Shown piece by piece: positions 15,399 to 24,303 of a stretch of DNA of 64,000 nucleotides (positions are counted from its first letter, which is position 1; each line of letters opens with the position of its first letter). Source of the stretch: Treponema sp. (GTDB lineage: Bacteria; Spirochaetota; Spirochaetia; Treponematales; Treponemataceae); the NCBI GenBank assembly GCA_017534445.1, contig JAFXWC010000033.1, forward strand, positions 1-64,000, read 5' to 3'. Position numbers and translations under genes: made by a program. Below the pieces are notes generated by a model, which worked only from the letters and a program-made list of their open reading frames with translations, was not told the origin of the DNA and made no database searches.

Positions 15399-16127
15399 CT
15401 AGTGTTTTTTATGCTTGACCGGCAGGTGCAGGGAGTCAAAGAGGGCCTTTTTCTTTTTCAGGGACTCCATAAGTTCTGCCGCTTCCTCTTCTTCTGAACC
15501 GTACAGTATTCTGGCGGCACGGGGCCTTACAAGGGCGCAGAGGGGAACTGTGGCGGCAAGCTTAAGCATGTCTCCGTAAATGAAGGGAGTGAGCCCCATT
15601 CTGATGACACATGCCCATTGGTCGCCGGCAGAAAGGTCTTTCAGCATGCCGTAGAAGGTGTTTTCCGGGTTGGCCAGTATGCAGTGCCTTAGCCAGATTA
15701 GGCCTGGGACATAGACCAAGGCATAGCCTACTGCCGCCGCAAGAAGAAGCCTGAGCCAGTTTTTCGCGCTGAATTTCTTTTCGAACGTGTAGGGTGAGCC
15801 TGCTATAAGGCCGGAAACTGCTGCCGCTGCAAAGTAGCCCAGGATGTAGCCGCCTGTTTGTCCTGTTATGTGCGAAATCCCGCTGTTTCCAAGGGCAAAG
15901 ACTGGAATTCCTAGTCCCCCCGCAAGGATAAAGAGTCCTGTTGCCCCTGCACCCTGGGCTCCTCCAAGGATGCATGCTGCGACAATGCAGAGCATGTTCT
16001 GCAAAGTGTAGGGTACGCTTGTAAGCGGCATGAGTGACTGTCCTGCAAGGGACGCTAGGCATATTGCCAGGGCGGCCACGAGGGTTGCAAGGGAGCGGAG
16101 GGTCTTTCGTCTTATCTTTTTTTTCAT
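15399..16127 (-). CDS. bioY: biotin transporter BioY (ECF S component)
   Basis: A 242-residue integral membrane protein with about six membrane segments and the BioY signatures SVPYTLQNM, GGLGIPVFALGNSG and TGQTGGYILGY. BioY binds biotin and either works alone or with an ECF energising module (EcfAA'T); no such module is in this window. The C-terminal 40 residues are hydrophilic and Lys/Glu-rich, longer than usual. The ribosome site is AAAGGAAC. It follows lnt on the same strand with a 30-base gap, so the two probably share a transcript. No BirA-like site was recognised. Confidence 0.9.
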   Translation of the reverse strand: MKKKIRRKTLRSLATLVAALAICLASLAGQSLMPLTSVPYTLQNMLCIVAACILGGAQGAGATGLFILAGGLGIPVFALGNSGISHITGQTGGYILGYFAAAAVSGLIAGSPYTFEKKFSAKNWLRLLLAAAVGYALVYVPGLIWLRHCILANPENTFYGMLKDLSAGDQWACVIRMGLTPFIYGDMLKLAATVPLCALVRPRAARILYGSEEEEAAELMESLKKKKALFDSLHLPVKHKKH

Positions 16128-16157
16128 ATAAAGTTCCTTTTTAAAGTCTTTTCAATC

Positions 16158-18248
16158 CTATTTTTTTTGAGCCGTCCTTCTGCTGCCGGAGGGGCTTTTT
16201 TTCGCGGTGGACTTCCTTTTTTCCGGCGGTGATTCCTTTGCCACCTTCTTTGATGCCGTTTTTTTTCCGCGGGTTGCCTCTTTTTCCGGGGCTTTTTTTG
16301 CGGCAGGAGAAGTCTTTCTTGGGCCTGCTACTTTCTTTGTGGAAGACCTTGGTTTTCGCAGGGGCTTTTCTTCTGCGCCTAGGGAAACTTCCGTATGAGA
16401 AACTTCCTCGTATCCGCTTAAGAAATTTACGTGCAGGATGAAGAATGCAAGCAGTAAGGCAAGGAAAAGTAGTATTGAGTGCACAAGGACATCCCCGTAT
16501 CTTGAATAGATTGTGGGCTTGCGGGCGAAAATCGGTATCTGTATGCCCATGGCGTCTTCCGTAAAAAGCGGCAGGTCATGCAAAATGCGTCCGGCCGGAT
16601 CCACAAGCACTGAATAACCTGAATTTGCGCATCTGAGCAGTGGAGTCCTGTATTCGATTGCAAGGTAGCTTGCCACGATAAAGTGCTGGTATTCGGCAGA
16701 AGCCATGCGTGACCATGAGTCATTGGTTATGTTGATGAAAATTTCGCTTCCCATGTTGAACAGGGGCCTGCATACGTCCGTAAATGCGTCCTCAAAGCAG
16801 ATTGGCGTTGTGAAAGAGACGAATTCCTGCGGGTTTTTGCCAAGGTTCCGTATGTATTTTTCTGCGGCAAGGGCGTCAAAGTTGCCTTTTTCATCCAATG
16901 AAATGTAGGCGTAGGGCTCCATGTTGAATTCAATTGGCTCGCTCCAGTTCTCTACTGAATTGAGGGGTATGGTGAACAGGGTGAGCTCTGGGCCCCTTGT
17001 TAGGGTTCCCGGAAGACCCACTATTTCGTCCATGATATAGTTCATTATTGGGTTGTCTGCATAGGGAATCTGCTCTGCGAACGGTACCAGGTGCCTCTTT
17101 GAATAGAAGCCTGAATAGTTGCCGTTGCCGTCGAATAATATTGCGCTGTTTGCAAACTTCTTTTTTGATGCGTTGAGCTTTGCCCCGCCACCTATCAGGA
17201 AAGGCGTATCCAGCCTTGCAATAAAGTCGCAGAGGCTTTCGTCTGCCGGGAAAATCTTGTAGAAGTTTCTGCCAGATGGAAAGGAATGGTCAAGAACCCC
17301 CTCGCTCCATATAACAAGGTCGGGCTTGATTCCCTCTCCGCTCATCCTGTTGAATTCCCTTTCGGTCAGACGCTTTGAGACCGGTATGGAAACGCTGTCT
17401 CCCGCTTCCCAGGGGTCAATGTTCTGCTGGACGACTATGGCGTTTAGGTATTTTTCTGGCTTTCTTGGCATAAAGTACTGCGCAAGGCCGTAAATTCCGC
17501 TTGCCGCCCAAAGAATTGCCGTAAAAAGGGCTGTTTTCCTGTATGAGTAGGCTAGCTGCCGTGAGTTCTGTGCGTTTTCCAGAAGTGGCAGAAGCCTTAG
17601 CCCCTCCGCAAACAGTGCGCTTACAAGGGCCCAGATAAGGCTTATTCCCCAGACGCCTGTGATGTCTGCAATCTGGGTGAATATCTTCCACCTGTAGGCC
17701 GCCATGAAGATTGTTCCCCAGGGGTATGCCATGTCCCCGGTTGACTTTAGCCACTCCCAGAAGACCCAGATGAAGGCAAAGAAGAGGATTCTTGCCGCGA
17801 CAAGGTTTTGCCTTGCAAAGCGAAGTAGTCTGCCGTAAAATCCGCAAATGCCGCCGCAAGAAGACTGTATGCCAAGGGAGCCGCCGCTTTCCATTAGCAG
17901 GGCCTTTCTGCTTTCCGTAAGGCTTACCAGCGCGTGTGGAAAGACTCCTGCGCATATTCCGCCCTCAAAAGCCGTTCCAAGTGCGCTTGCACCCAGCGTG
18001 AACACCGCATATCCGTGGAAATTCGCAAGCCAGAAACTGGAGGTTACGTGCACCGTAAGTATCTGCACTGCGGCAACAAGGAAGGACTCTGCGTAGGATT
18101 TTGCCCTGAAAACGGCTAAGTAGAGCGGTACCAGGCAAAAAAGGGCCAGGAAAGGCGAGCCAAAGCTGTATAGTTCATTCGAAATCGCGGTCGCTTCCAT
18201 GATTCCAGAAAAAATTGCGTAAAAAACTTGTAAAATTATGCGAATCAT
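16158..18248 (-). CDS. lnt: apolipoprotein N-acyltransferase with histone H1-like tail
   Basis: A 696-residue membrane enzyme that adds the third acyl chain to lipoproteins. About eight N-terminal membrane segments precede a periplasmic nitrilase-like domain with catalytic Glu316 (WSEG), Lys384 (KRHLVPF) and Cys484 (ICFEDAF), then one C-terminal membrane segment at about 590-610. Unusually, an 83-residue tail (614-696) follows, rich in Lys, Ala, Pro and Ser with repeated KK and AKK units, like the tail of histone H1. E. coli Lnt is 512 residues and lacks this. The tail should be cytoplasmic. The start ATG lies 7 bases after a -10 box without a ribosome site. Confidence 0.92.
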   Translation of the reverse strand: MIRIILQVFYAIFSGIMEATAISNELYSFGSPFLALFCLVPLYLAVFRAKSYAESFLVAAVQILTVHVTSSFWLANFHGYAVFTLGASALGTAFEGGICAGVFPHALVSLTESRKALLMESGGSLGIQSSCGGICGFYGRLLRFARQNLVAARILFFAFIWVFWEWLKSTGDMAYPWGTIFMAAYRWKIFTQIADITGVWGISLIWALVSALFAEGLRLLPLLENAQNSRQLAYSYRKTALFTAILWAASGIYGLAQYFMPRKPEKYLNAIVVQQNIDPWEAGDSVSIPVSKRLTEREFNRMSGEGIKPDLVIWSEGVLDHSFPSGRNFYKIFPADESLCDFIARLDTPFLIGGGAKLNASKKKFANSAILFDGNGNYSGFYSKRHLVPFAEQIPYADNPIMNYIMDEIVGLPGTLTRGPELTLFTIPLNSVENWSEPIEFNMEPYAYISLDEKGNFDALAAEKYIRNLGKNPQEFVSFTTPICFEDAFTDVCRPLFNMGSEIFINITNDSWSRMASAEYQHFIVASYLAIEYRTPLLRCANSGYSVLVDPAGRILHDLPLFTEDAMGIQIPIFARKPTIYSRYGDVLVHSILLFLALLLAFFILHVNFLSGYEEVSHTEVSLGAEEKPLRKPRSSTKKVAGPRKTSPAAKKAPEKEATRGKKTASKKVAKESPPEKRKSTAKKSPSGSRRTAQKK

Positions 18249-18254
18249 TATATT

Positions 18255-18283
18255 ATTCTATTATCTTGTAAATAAAATGGCAA
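18255..18283 (-). promoter_or_regulatory. sigma70-type promoter of lnt
   Basis: Minus strand: TTGCCA (18283-18278), 17 bases, TAGAAT (18260-18255). The A of the lnt ATG is at 18248, 7 bases past the -10, so a leaderless transcript is predicted. Confidence 0.7.
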
Positions 18284-18349
18284 CAGTCAGAACCTGTTTA
18301 TCATAATTATGTCCTGTTGCTGAATTATAAAAAATGTCCGGGGATAGTA

Positions 18350-19525
18350 ATGGAACAATTAGTAGAAGCTCATAAAGATGAATATGGCGAAAAGCCTGCA
18401 GTAATGGCTTGTGCTCCTGGACGGATTCATCTTATTGGAGAGCATACGTGGTTTTTTAAGGACAAGACTCTTTCCATGGCGGTGAACCTTCCTGTTTACG
18501 TTGGCGTGTCAAAGAGAAGCGACACAAACTTGCGCTTTAACTTTGTGCAGCTTAAGGAAAAAAAGCGCTCTACGCTTTCCTCCCTTAAGTACAAGAAGGA
18601 AGACAAATGGGCAAACGCCATAAAGTCCGTCATCTATGGTTTCGGGGCAAGCGGTTTTGAATGCTCCGGAATGAACTTTACCGTCTATTCAGAGATACTG
18701 CCTTCCGCAGGCTTTGGAATAACGAATGCCGTAAAGATAGCCTCTGCATGGGCAATAAAGGAGCTGCACCGCTTCAAGTGCCCGCTGGAAGAGATAATGC
18801 GCGTCCTGGAGAGGGCCAACATCCAGTTCTACGGCAATGCAGGCTTTAAGGCGGACAACTTTACGGTAATTCATTCAAAGGAAAATTCCCTTGTTCTTAC
18901 GGACTATGCCAAGAACACCTTTGACATAGTGCCCTTCAAGTTCAAGGACAAGATTGTCGTCCTTACCGATGCCCGGGTGCCAAGAATCACCACCTGGAAC
19001 GAGGAGAGCCTTTTCCAGCCGGAAAACGTCCTGCTTCTGGGTGAGCTTAAGGAAAGAAGGACTAACGTGTACGGAGGCTGGTACTATGCGGACAACGGCC
19101 CCGAGGTTAACGAGGTTCTTTCTGTGGTTAACGAGGACTTGCGCCGTCACCTTGTTTGCGTAATGAACGAGCACAAGAACATACTCAAGTGCGAGGCTGC
19201 CCTCCAGAAGGAAGATTTTGCCACTTTTGCAAGGGCCGTAAACCACAGCCACGAGGACATGCGCGACCTTTACGACATTTCCTGCCCGGAGATAGACTGG
19301 CTCCTAAAGCGCGTGCAGGAGCTGGACGAAAGCCCTGATGACCTCCGCAATCCAGTAAACTGCGGCCGCATTACAGGCAAGGGATTCGGACGCTGCACCT
19401 ATACCATACTCCGCAAGTGCGACCTTGAGGCCTACAAGGAAAAACTTTCCGAATACGAGCGCATTTTCAGGTTCAAGCCGGAATTTTATGTCGTAAAGCC
19501 GGCAAAAGGAGTGCGACTTATATGA
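18350..19525 (+). CDS. divergent GHMP kinase (galactokinase-like)
   Basis: A 391-residue GHMP-superfamily protein. Motif 1 reads GRIHLIGEHTWF, where galactokinases have GEHTDY; motif 2 (usually GLSSSAS, phosphate binding) is SAGFGITNAVKIAS; motif 3 CGRITGKGFGRCTYTIL is well kept; the catalytic Asp region reads KADNF in place of MDQ. The fold is surely galactokinase-like, but the changed sugar-binding Asp and the lost Ser-rich loop leave substrate and activity open. ATG18350 is used because GGGGAT precedes it; the frame is open back to TTG18317. It overlaps surE by four bases. galM lies far away at 59 kb, so this is not a gal operon. Confidence 0.8.
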   Translation: MEQLVEAHKDEYGEKPAVMACAPGRIHLIGEHTWFFKDKTLSMAVNLPVYVGVSKRSDTNLRFNFVQLKEKKRSTLSSLKYKKEDKWANAIKSVIYGFGASGFECSGMNFTVYSEILPSAGFGITNAVKIASAWAIKELHRFKCPLEEIMRVLERANIQFYGNAGFKADNFTVIHSKENSLVLTDYAKNTFDIVPFKFKDKIVVLTDARVPRITTWNEESLFQPENVLLLGELKERRTNVYGGWYYADNGPEVNEVLSVVNEDLRRHLVCVMNEHKNILKCEAALQKEDFATFARAVNHSHEDMRDLYDISCPEIDWLLKRVQELDESPDDLRNPVNCGRITGKGFGRCTYTILRKCDLEAYKEKLSEYERIFRFKPEFYVVKPAKGVRLI

Positions 19526-20304
19526 AACTGCTTCTTACCAATGACGACGGAATAGACGCGCCTGGGTTGCAGACCCTTGCTTCCGTGCTTAGAAGGGAGC
19601 ATGAAGTGTGGATAGTTGCCCCCCTGCACAACAAGTCGGGAGCCTCGTCATCCTTAAACATGTGGCAGGATCTTTACCTTGAATGCCGTTCGGACAAAGA
19701 GTTTGCGCTGGACGGAAGCCCCACTGACTGCATATTTTCATCGCTCAAAGGCAACTACCTTCCTTCAATGCCAGATGCGGTGATTTCTGGCATAAACAAG
19801 GGCTACAACCTGGGGACGGATGTAGTTTATTCCGGTACTTGCGGGGCTGCAAGGCAGGCTGTTTTAACAGGAATACCGGGAATTGCCCTTAGCGTGGACA
19901 AAAATCCTCTCTCTGGTGATAAAAATGAATATAATTACGGGGCTTTAGCAGAATTTACCCTTAAAAATCTCAAAAACCTTTTAGTCTTGTGCGGAAAAAT
20001 CCGAAATATAGATGAGGGGATGAACTACGAATATTTTGTCAATGTCAACGCCCCTTCTATAGATTCCTACAAAGGCGAGAAATTTACAAAGCCCTGCCGT
20101 CGCTTCTATTGTGGAGACCATACTGTTGTTACCAAGGGAGCAGACGGAAAAACTTACAGCAATTGTATTGGTGGAAGTGATGTCCGTTGTTACGGAGATG
20201 AATTTTCCGATGCAAAAGCCGTAGCGGAAGGTTATGTTTCAATTTCCGTTCTTTATGCGGAACCGGCCGTGAATACGGAATTTTGCAAAAAGACTTTTTG
20301 CTAA
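19522..20304 (+). CDS. surE: 5'/3'-nucleotidase SurE
   Basis: A 260-residue phosphatase with the SurE N-terminus LLTNDDGIDAPGL (metal-binding Asp pair), NKSGASSSL and DGSPTDC, and the Asn-containing SGINKGYNLG motif. It removes phosphate from nucleoside monophosphates and short polyphosphates. Start ATG overlaps the stop of the GHMP kinase gene (ATGA), so the two are coupled. Length is normal. Confidence 0.95.
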   Translation: MKLLLTNDDGIDAPGLQTLASVLRREHEVWIVAPLHNKSGASSSLNMWQDLYLECRSDKEFALDGSPTDCIFSSLKGNYLPSMPDAVISGINKGYNLGTDVVYSGTCGAARQAVLTGIPGIALSVDKNPLSGDKNEYNYGALAEFTLKNLKNLLVLCGKIRNIDEGMNYEYFVNVNAPSIDSYKGEKFTKPCRRFYCGDHTVVTKGADGKTYSNCIGGSDVRCYGDEFSDAKAVAEGYVSISVLYAEPAVNTEFCKKTFC

Positions 20305-20325
20305 GAGTCGTTTTAGGAGAATTTA

Positions 20326-21060
20326 ATGGCTGAACAGGACGCGCTTGAAGAAGGCATTTCTCTTTACAACCGCATGAATTATACAGGCGCACTTTCTTTC
20401 TTCCTGTCTTTGCCTCCTGAAAGCGGGGCAGATCCGGTTGACCTTGCGTACTACCTTGGCTTGTGCTATGCAAAGCTCAAGCGCTACGACGACGCAATGA
20501 TTTACCTTGAGCAGGTGGTAACAGGTTTTAGCGGAGACTCTGCATCTTTGGGTACACAGGGCGAGGCGGCGGTTAAAAAAACGCCGGAAAGCGACAGATT
20601 GCTCCAGTGCCGCTACCTTCTTGCCATAATCTATTCAATGACCGGAAGACAGCAGCTTGCGGATTTTGAGCTTAACAACCTTATGCAGTCCGGCTACAAG
20701 ACGGCATCCCTTTATGCATCTTTTGCCTACAGCGCATGGGAAAAGGGAGACTCTGCAACTTGCATAAGCTACTACGAAAAGGCCCTGGAGGCAGACGAGA
20801 ACAACCCCACCGCACTTAACGGACTGGGTTATGTCCTTGCCTCTCAGAACAAGGACTTGGCAAAGGCACTTTCATATTGCAAAAAGGCTCTTTCCCTTGC
20901 ACCAGACAGCGCCGCTTGCCTTGACAGCATAGGCTGGGTCTATTACAAGATGGGGCTTTATTCCCAGGCAAGAAAATACCTTGAGCAGGCCAAACGCAAA
21001 GACAGCCAAAACGAAGTAATTTCTAAGCACTTATATGAAGCTGAACAGGTGGATCAATGA
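20326..21060 (+). CDS. TPR-repeat protein
   Basis: A 244-residue protein without a signal peptide. Tetratricopeptide-like helical pairs are seen at about 3-60 (ALEEGISLYNRMNYTGALSF) and 115-235 (ALEADENNPTALNGLGYV, ALSLAPDSAACLDSIGWVYY). It is probably a cytoplasmic or periplasm-facing scaffold, as TPR proteins bind partners rather than catalyse. TTAGGAG precedes the ATG. Its stop overlaps the start of the NHL-repeat gene by four bases, so the products are likely to act together. Confidence 0.85.
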   Translation: MAEQDALEEGISLYNRMNYTGALSFFLSLPPESGADPVDLAYYLGLCYAKLKRYDDAMIYLEQVVTGFSGDSASLGTQGEAAVKKTPESDRLLQCRYLLAIIYSMTGRQQLADFELNNLMQSGYKTASLYASFAYSAWEKGDSATCISYYEKALEADENNPTALNGLGYVLASQNKDLAKALSYCKKALSLAPDSAACLDSIGWVYYKMGLYSQARKYLEQAKRKDSQNEVISKHLYEAEQVDQ

Positions 21061-23126
21061 AAAAGTCAGTTTATATCATTTTGCTTGCCGCATTGGCAGG
21101 AACAGGTTTTTTGTTTTCTCAGACAAGCGAGAGAGGGGCACCCGCAGGCAACGGCAGTTCCGCTTCAGCTACATCCTCAATTACCGGATGGGCGGCAGAT
21201 GAATTCCGCAGGGGAGTGCAAAGCTACTACAGGGGAGCCTACAGCGAGGCAATCCTTGAATTTGAGCGCGCGCTTGATTACCTTCCGGGAGAAAACATTA
21301 TTCTTGACTGGCTGGGAAAGGCCTATTACAAGGCTGGAATTGAAGGTGCAGCCCTTCAGTCATGGAATTCGGCCTTTGAGGCAGGCTACGGCGACATCCT
21401 CCTTCAGAACAGGATCGAAATTGTAAGTGACCGCCGCATTACCCAGCAGGACTATTCTTTCACCGAGCATTATACGGAGGCAGGCAACTTCCCCCGCGCA
21501 AATGGCAACGTACTTCTCTACAGCCAGCCTGTATCATCACTTCCAAACAACGACGGAACGATGTGGGTCGTGGCATACGGAACAAATGAGCTTCTTCACT
21601 ATGACGTTAACGGCGTAATCATCAAGAGGTGCCGCGGACCAATAAACGGCTTTGACCGCCCAATGGACATAATCAGGCTTAACGACGGAAACCTTCTTCT
21701 TAGCGAATTTGCCGGAGACAGGCTTTCCCTCTTGGACAAGGACGGAAATTTCATTAAATACTATGGAAAGAAAGGCCGCGGTGAAGGCGAGCTTGTAGGT
21801 CCCCAGTATTTGGCCCAGGATTCATTCGGCAATATCTATGTTACTGACTTTGGCAACAAGCGTGTAGTCGTCTTTGACCAGGAAGGAAACGGACTGCTTC
21901 ATTTTGGTGGTAAAACCTCAGACTTTGACGGCTTAAAGTCGCCCACAGGAATTGCCGTTGTAAATGACCTTATCTATGTTGCAGACAGCGTAAAAGGCGC
22001 AATCTATGAATTTGACCGCTCAGGAAACTTTGTTGGCAACCTTGTGAACGAAAAATCATTTGCCCGCCCGGAGACAATGAGGAACATTGGTTCTTATCTT
22101 CTCCTTGCAGACAAAAACCGCATTGTAACAATAGACAGCGCTTCTGGTTCTGTATGCGAAAACGCAACTACCGGAAAGACAGGCGCTTTGACAAGTGCTG
22201 TACCAGACCGCAACGGAAACCTTCTCGTAACAGACTTCAAGGCAAACGACATATACGTAATGTCCAAGGTTTCAGAACTTGTTGGCGGATATTTCGTCCA
22301 GATTGAGCGCGTTGTTGCAGAAAAATATCCTCAGATAACTTTGGAAGTCCGTGTGGAAAACCGCAAGAGGCAGCCGATAGTTGGCCTTAATGAAAACAAT
22401 TTCTTCATTACGGAAAACAAGAGACCTGTTTCAGAGATGAGGCTTGTTGGCTCAGCCAATAACAATGAATATGCAGATTTTACCATTCTCATTGACCGCT
22501 CAATAGAGATGCAGGCCTATGAAGAACAGGTTAACTCAGCAGTTCGCGAGCTTGCCGCTTCAATGAACGGGCAGGGCAAGATCCAGATTGTTTCCGTAGG
22601 CTCTGTCCCTGTCAATGAATTCTCAGGTTCTCCAGATGCGCTCAACACATTCTCTGTAACGGCACTCAAGAACCCTTATTCTCCAACAGCGGCCCTTGAC
22701 CTTGGCGTAAGGCTTGCCGCAAATGACTTGATTAATGCGGAAAAGAAGAGGGGCATAATTTACATCACAGCCGGAAACGTAACTCCTGAATCATTCAGCA
22801 AGTACAGCCTTTCTGACCTTACAACCTACATGAACAACAACTCAATTTCTTTCTCTACTGTTCTTGTTGCACAGAATCCTGCCGGGGAAGAAGTTGAATT
22901 CATAACGCAGAACACAACAGGTACAAGCTATTACGTCTATAGACCGGAAGGCCTTGCTCCTGTTATCCAGGATGCCATTAACCTACCATCAGGTTTGTAT
23001 CAGCTTACCTATACTTCAGTCTCTTCATCTGAATACGGTAAAAAGTACATTCCTCTGGAAGTAGAGACATACCTTCTTAACCATTCAGGAAAAGACGAAA
23101 GCGGCTACTTTGCTCCTTTGGAATAA
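21057..23126 (+). CDS. exported TPR / NHL-propeller / VWA-like protein
   Basis: A 689-residue protein with a signal peptide (residues 1-~22). A TPR-like region lies at about 45-110, then NHL repeats forming a beta-propeller at about 165-400 (GPQYLAQDSFGNIYVTDFGN, SPTGIAVVNDLIYVADSV), and a von Willebrand A-like domain at about 455-640 (FTILIDRS is MIDAS-like but degenerate: D-x-S lost to DRS). This architecture is familiar from treponemes (similar to T. pallidum TP0421, from memory). It likely sits in the periplasm or outer envelope and binds partners. Its end overlaps the convergent dinB gene by 22 bases. Confidence 0.82.
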   Translation: MKKSVYIILLAALAGTGFLFSQTSERGAPAGNGSSASATSSITGWAADEFRRGVQSYYRGAYSEAILEFERALDYLPGENIILDWLGKAYYKAGIEGAALQSWNSAFEAGYGDILLQNRIEIVSDRRITQQDYSFTEHYTEAGNFPRANGNVLLYSQPVSSLPNNDGTMWVVAYGTNELLHYDVNGVIIKRCRGPINGFDRPMDIIRLNDGNLLLSEFAGDRLSLLDKDGNFIKYYGKKGRGEGELVGPQYLAQDSFGNIYVTDFGNKRVVVFDQEGNGLLHFGGKTSDFDGLKSPTGIAVVNDLIYVADSVKGAIYEFDRSGNFVGNLVNEKSFARPETMRNIGSYLLLADKNRIVTIDSASGSVCENATTGKTGALTSAVPDRNGNLLVTDFKANDIYVMSKVSELVGGYFVQIERVVAEKYPQITLEVRVENRKRQPIVGLNENNFFITENKRPVSEMRLVGSANNNEYADFTILIDRSIEMQAYEEQVNSAVRELAASMNGQGKIQIVSVGSVPVNEFSGSPDALNTFSVTALKNPYSPTAALDLGVRLAANDLINAEKKRGIIYITAGNVTPESFSKYSLSDLTTYMNNNSISFSTVLVAQNPAGEEVEFITQNTTGTSYYVYRPEGLAPVIQDAINLPSGLYQLTYTSVSSSEYGKKYIPLEVETYLLNHSGKDESGYFAPLE

Positions 23127-24301
23127 AGGCGGGCTTTCCTAACCTTTAGTTCCGGGTGTTTGTCTTCCATGGCGAAAATTGCTTCTTCAAGCTTTGCTTT
23201 TTTTTCGTCTGTGGAAGCAAACAGGCTTCTTTGAACCGGCACGCTTTTGTTCTCCACATTTTGACAGGCAACACCCAAAAGCCTAATTCCCCGACCGGCA
23301 GTCCATTTCTTTGCAAATAGGGACTTGCATCTTTCATACAAATCATCAGCATTGCTTACTGGGTATTCAGAACTCTGCTGAACCGAAACCGTGGTAAAAT
23401 CCTCATAGCGTATTTTCAGCGACACGGTTTTGCTCCTTACATGCTCCCTGTGCATCCTGTAGAGTACGTTCATGCAAAGCTCCATGATGGCGGTGTCTAT
23501 AGAAGTCCTGTCGGTAAGGTCAAAGTCAAATGTCTTTTCAGAACTTATTGAATGGTTCTTGGCCTCTCCTCCAAAAATCATGCCCCTGTTTCCGCGGACC
23601 GCATTGTATAGAAAAGAGCCTGTCCCCTTGCCGAATATGCTTACCAGAAGGTTTTCAGACTTAGCGTGAATTTCCTTTATTGTCCTTAAGCCAGCTGCCT
23701 TTAGCCTTTCCTGTGTTTTTGTGCCGCAACCCCAAAGTTTTTCAAGGGGAAGGGAGGTCATAAATTCCTCTTCCTTGCCATCCGGTACAATGGTAAGACC
23801 ATCCGGTTTTTTTAGCCCTGATGCAATTTTTGCCACGTACATTGTGCTTGCAATTCCCACGCTAACCGTAAGGCCCGTTTTTTCAAGGACCTCTTTCTTT
23901 AGCCTTTTTGCAGTAGACTCTGCGCTGCCAAAAATTCCAGAGGTTCCTGTAAGGTCAAGAAAGGCCTCGTCTATTGACATTTGAAGGACTTCCGGCGAAT
24001 AGTTCTGGAATATTTCCATAACTTCTATGGATTTTTCTTGGTAGCGCTGGTAATTTCCCCTAAGAAATATTCCCTTGGGGCAAAGCTGGACCGCCTTTAC
24101 AAGGGGCATTGCGGAGTGCACGCCAAATTTCCTTGCCTCATAAGAAGCCGTAGAAACAACGGCACGCCTGTCTCCCGGTATTCCACCGACAATTACCGGC
24201 TTTCCCCTGTATTCTGGATGATCAAGCTGCTCAACGGAAGCAAAGAAAGCGTCAAGGTCTACATGGAAATAAACTTTTTCTATTGCAGAATTTGTCTCCA
24301 T
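23105..24301 (-). CDS. dinB: DNA polymerase IV
   Basis: A 398-residue Y-family translesion polymerase. It has HVDLDAFFASVE (first metal site), SIDEAFLD (second site), the helix-hairpin-helix region WGCGTKTQERLKAAG and the little-finger domain at the C-terminus. The frame is open to TTG24307, but ATG24301 is preferred because AAGGAG ends six bases before it. The upstream gene on this strand stops at 24304, so they form a two-gene operon. No LexA box was recognised nearby. Confidence 0.95.
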   Translation of the reverse strand: METNSAIEKVYFHVDLDAFFASVEQLDHPEYRGKPVIVGGIPGDRRAVVSTASYEARKFGVHSAMPLVKAVQLCPKGIFLRGNYQRYQEKSIEVMEIFQNYSPEVLQMSIDEAFLDLTGTSGIFGSAESTAKRLKKEVLEKTGLTVSVGIASTMYVAKIASGLKKPDGLTIVPDGKEEEFMTSLPLEKLWGCGTKTQERLKAAGLRTIKEIHAKSENLLVSIFGKGTGSFLYNAVRGNRGMIFGGEAKNHSISSEKTFDFDLTDRTSIDTAIMELCMNVLYRMHREHVRSKTVSLKIRYEDFTTVSVQQSSEYPVSNADDLYERCKSLFAKKWTAGRGIRLLGVACQNVENKSVPVQRSLFASTDEKKAKLEEAIFAMEDKHPELKVRKARLYSKGAK

Positions 24302-24303
24302 GC

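Noticed and set aside
17416-17955. 179-codon minus-strand frame inside lnt
   Set aside because: Alternative frame of lnt rich in Arg, Pro and Cys; no independent start signals.
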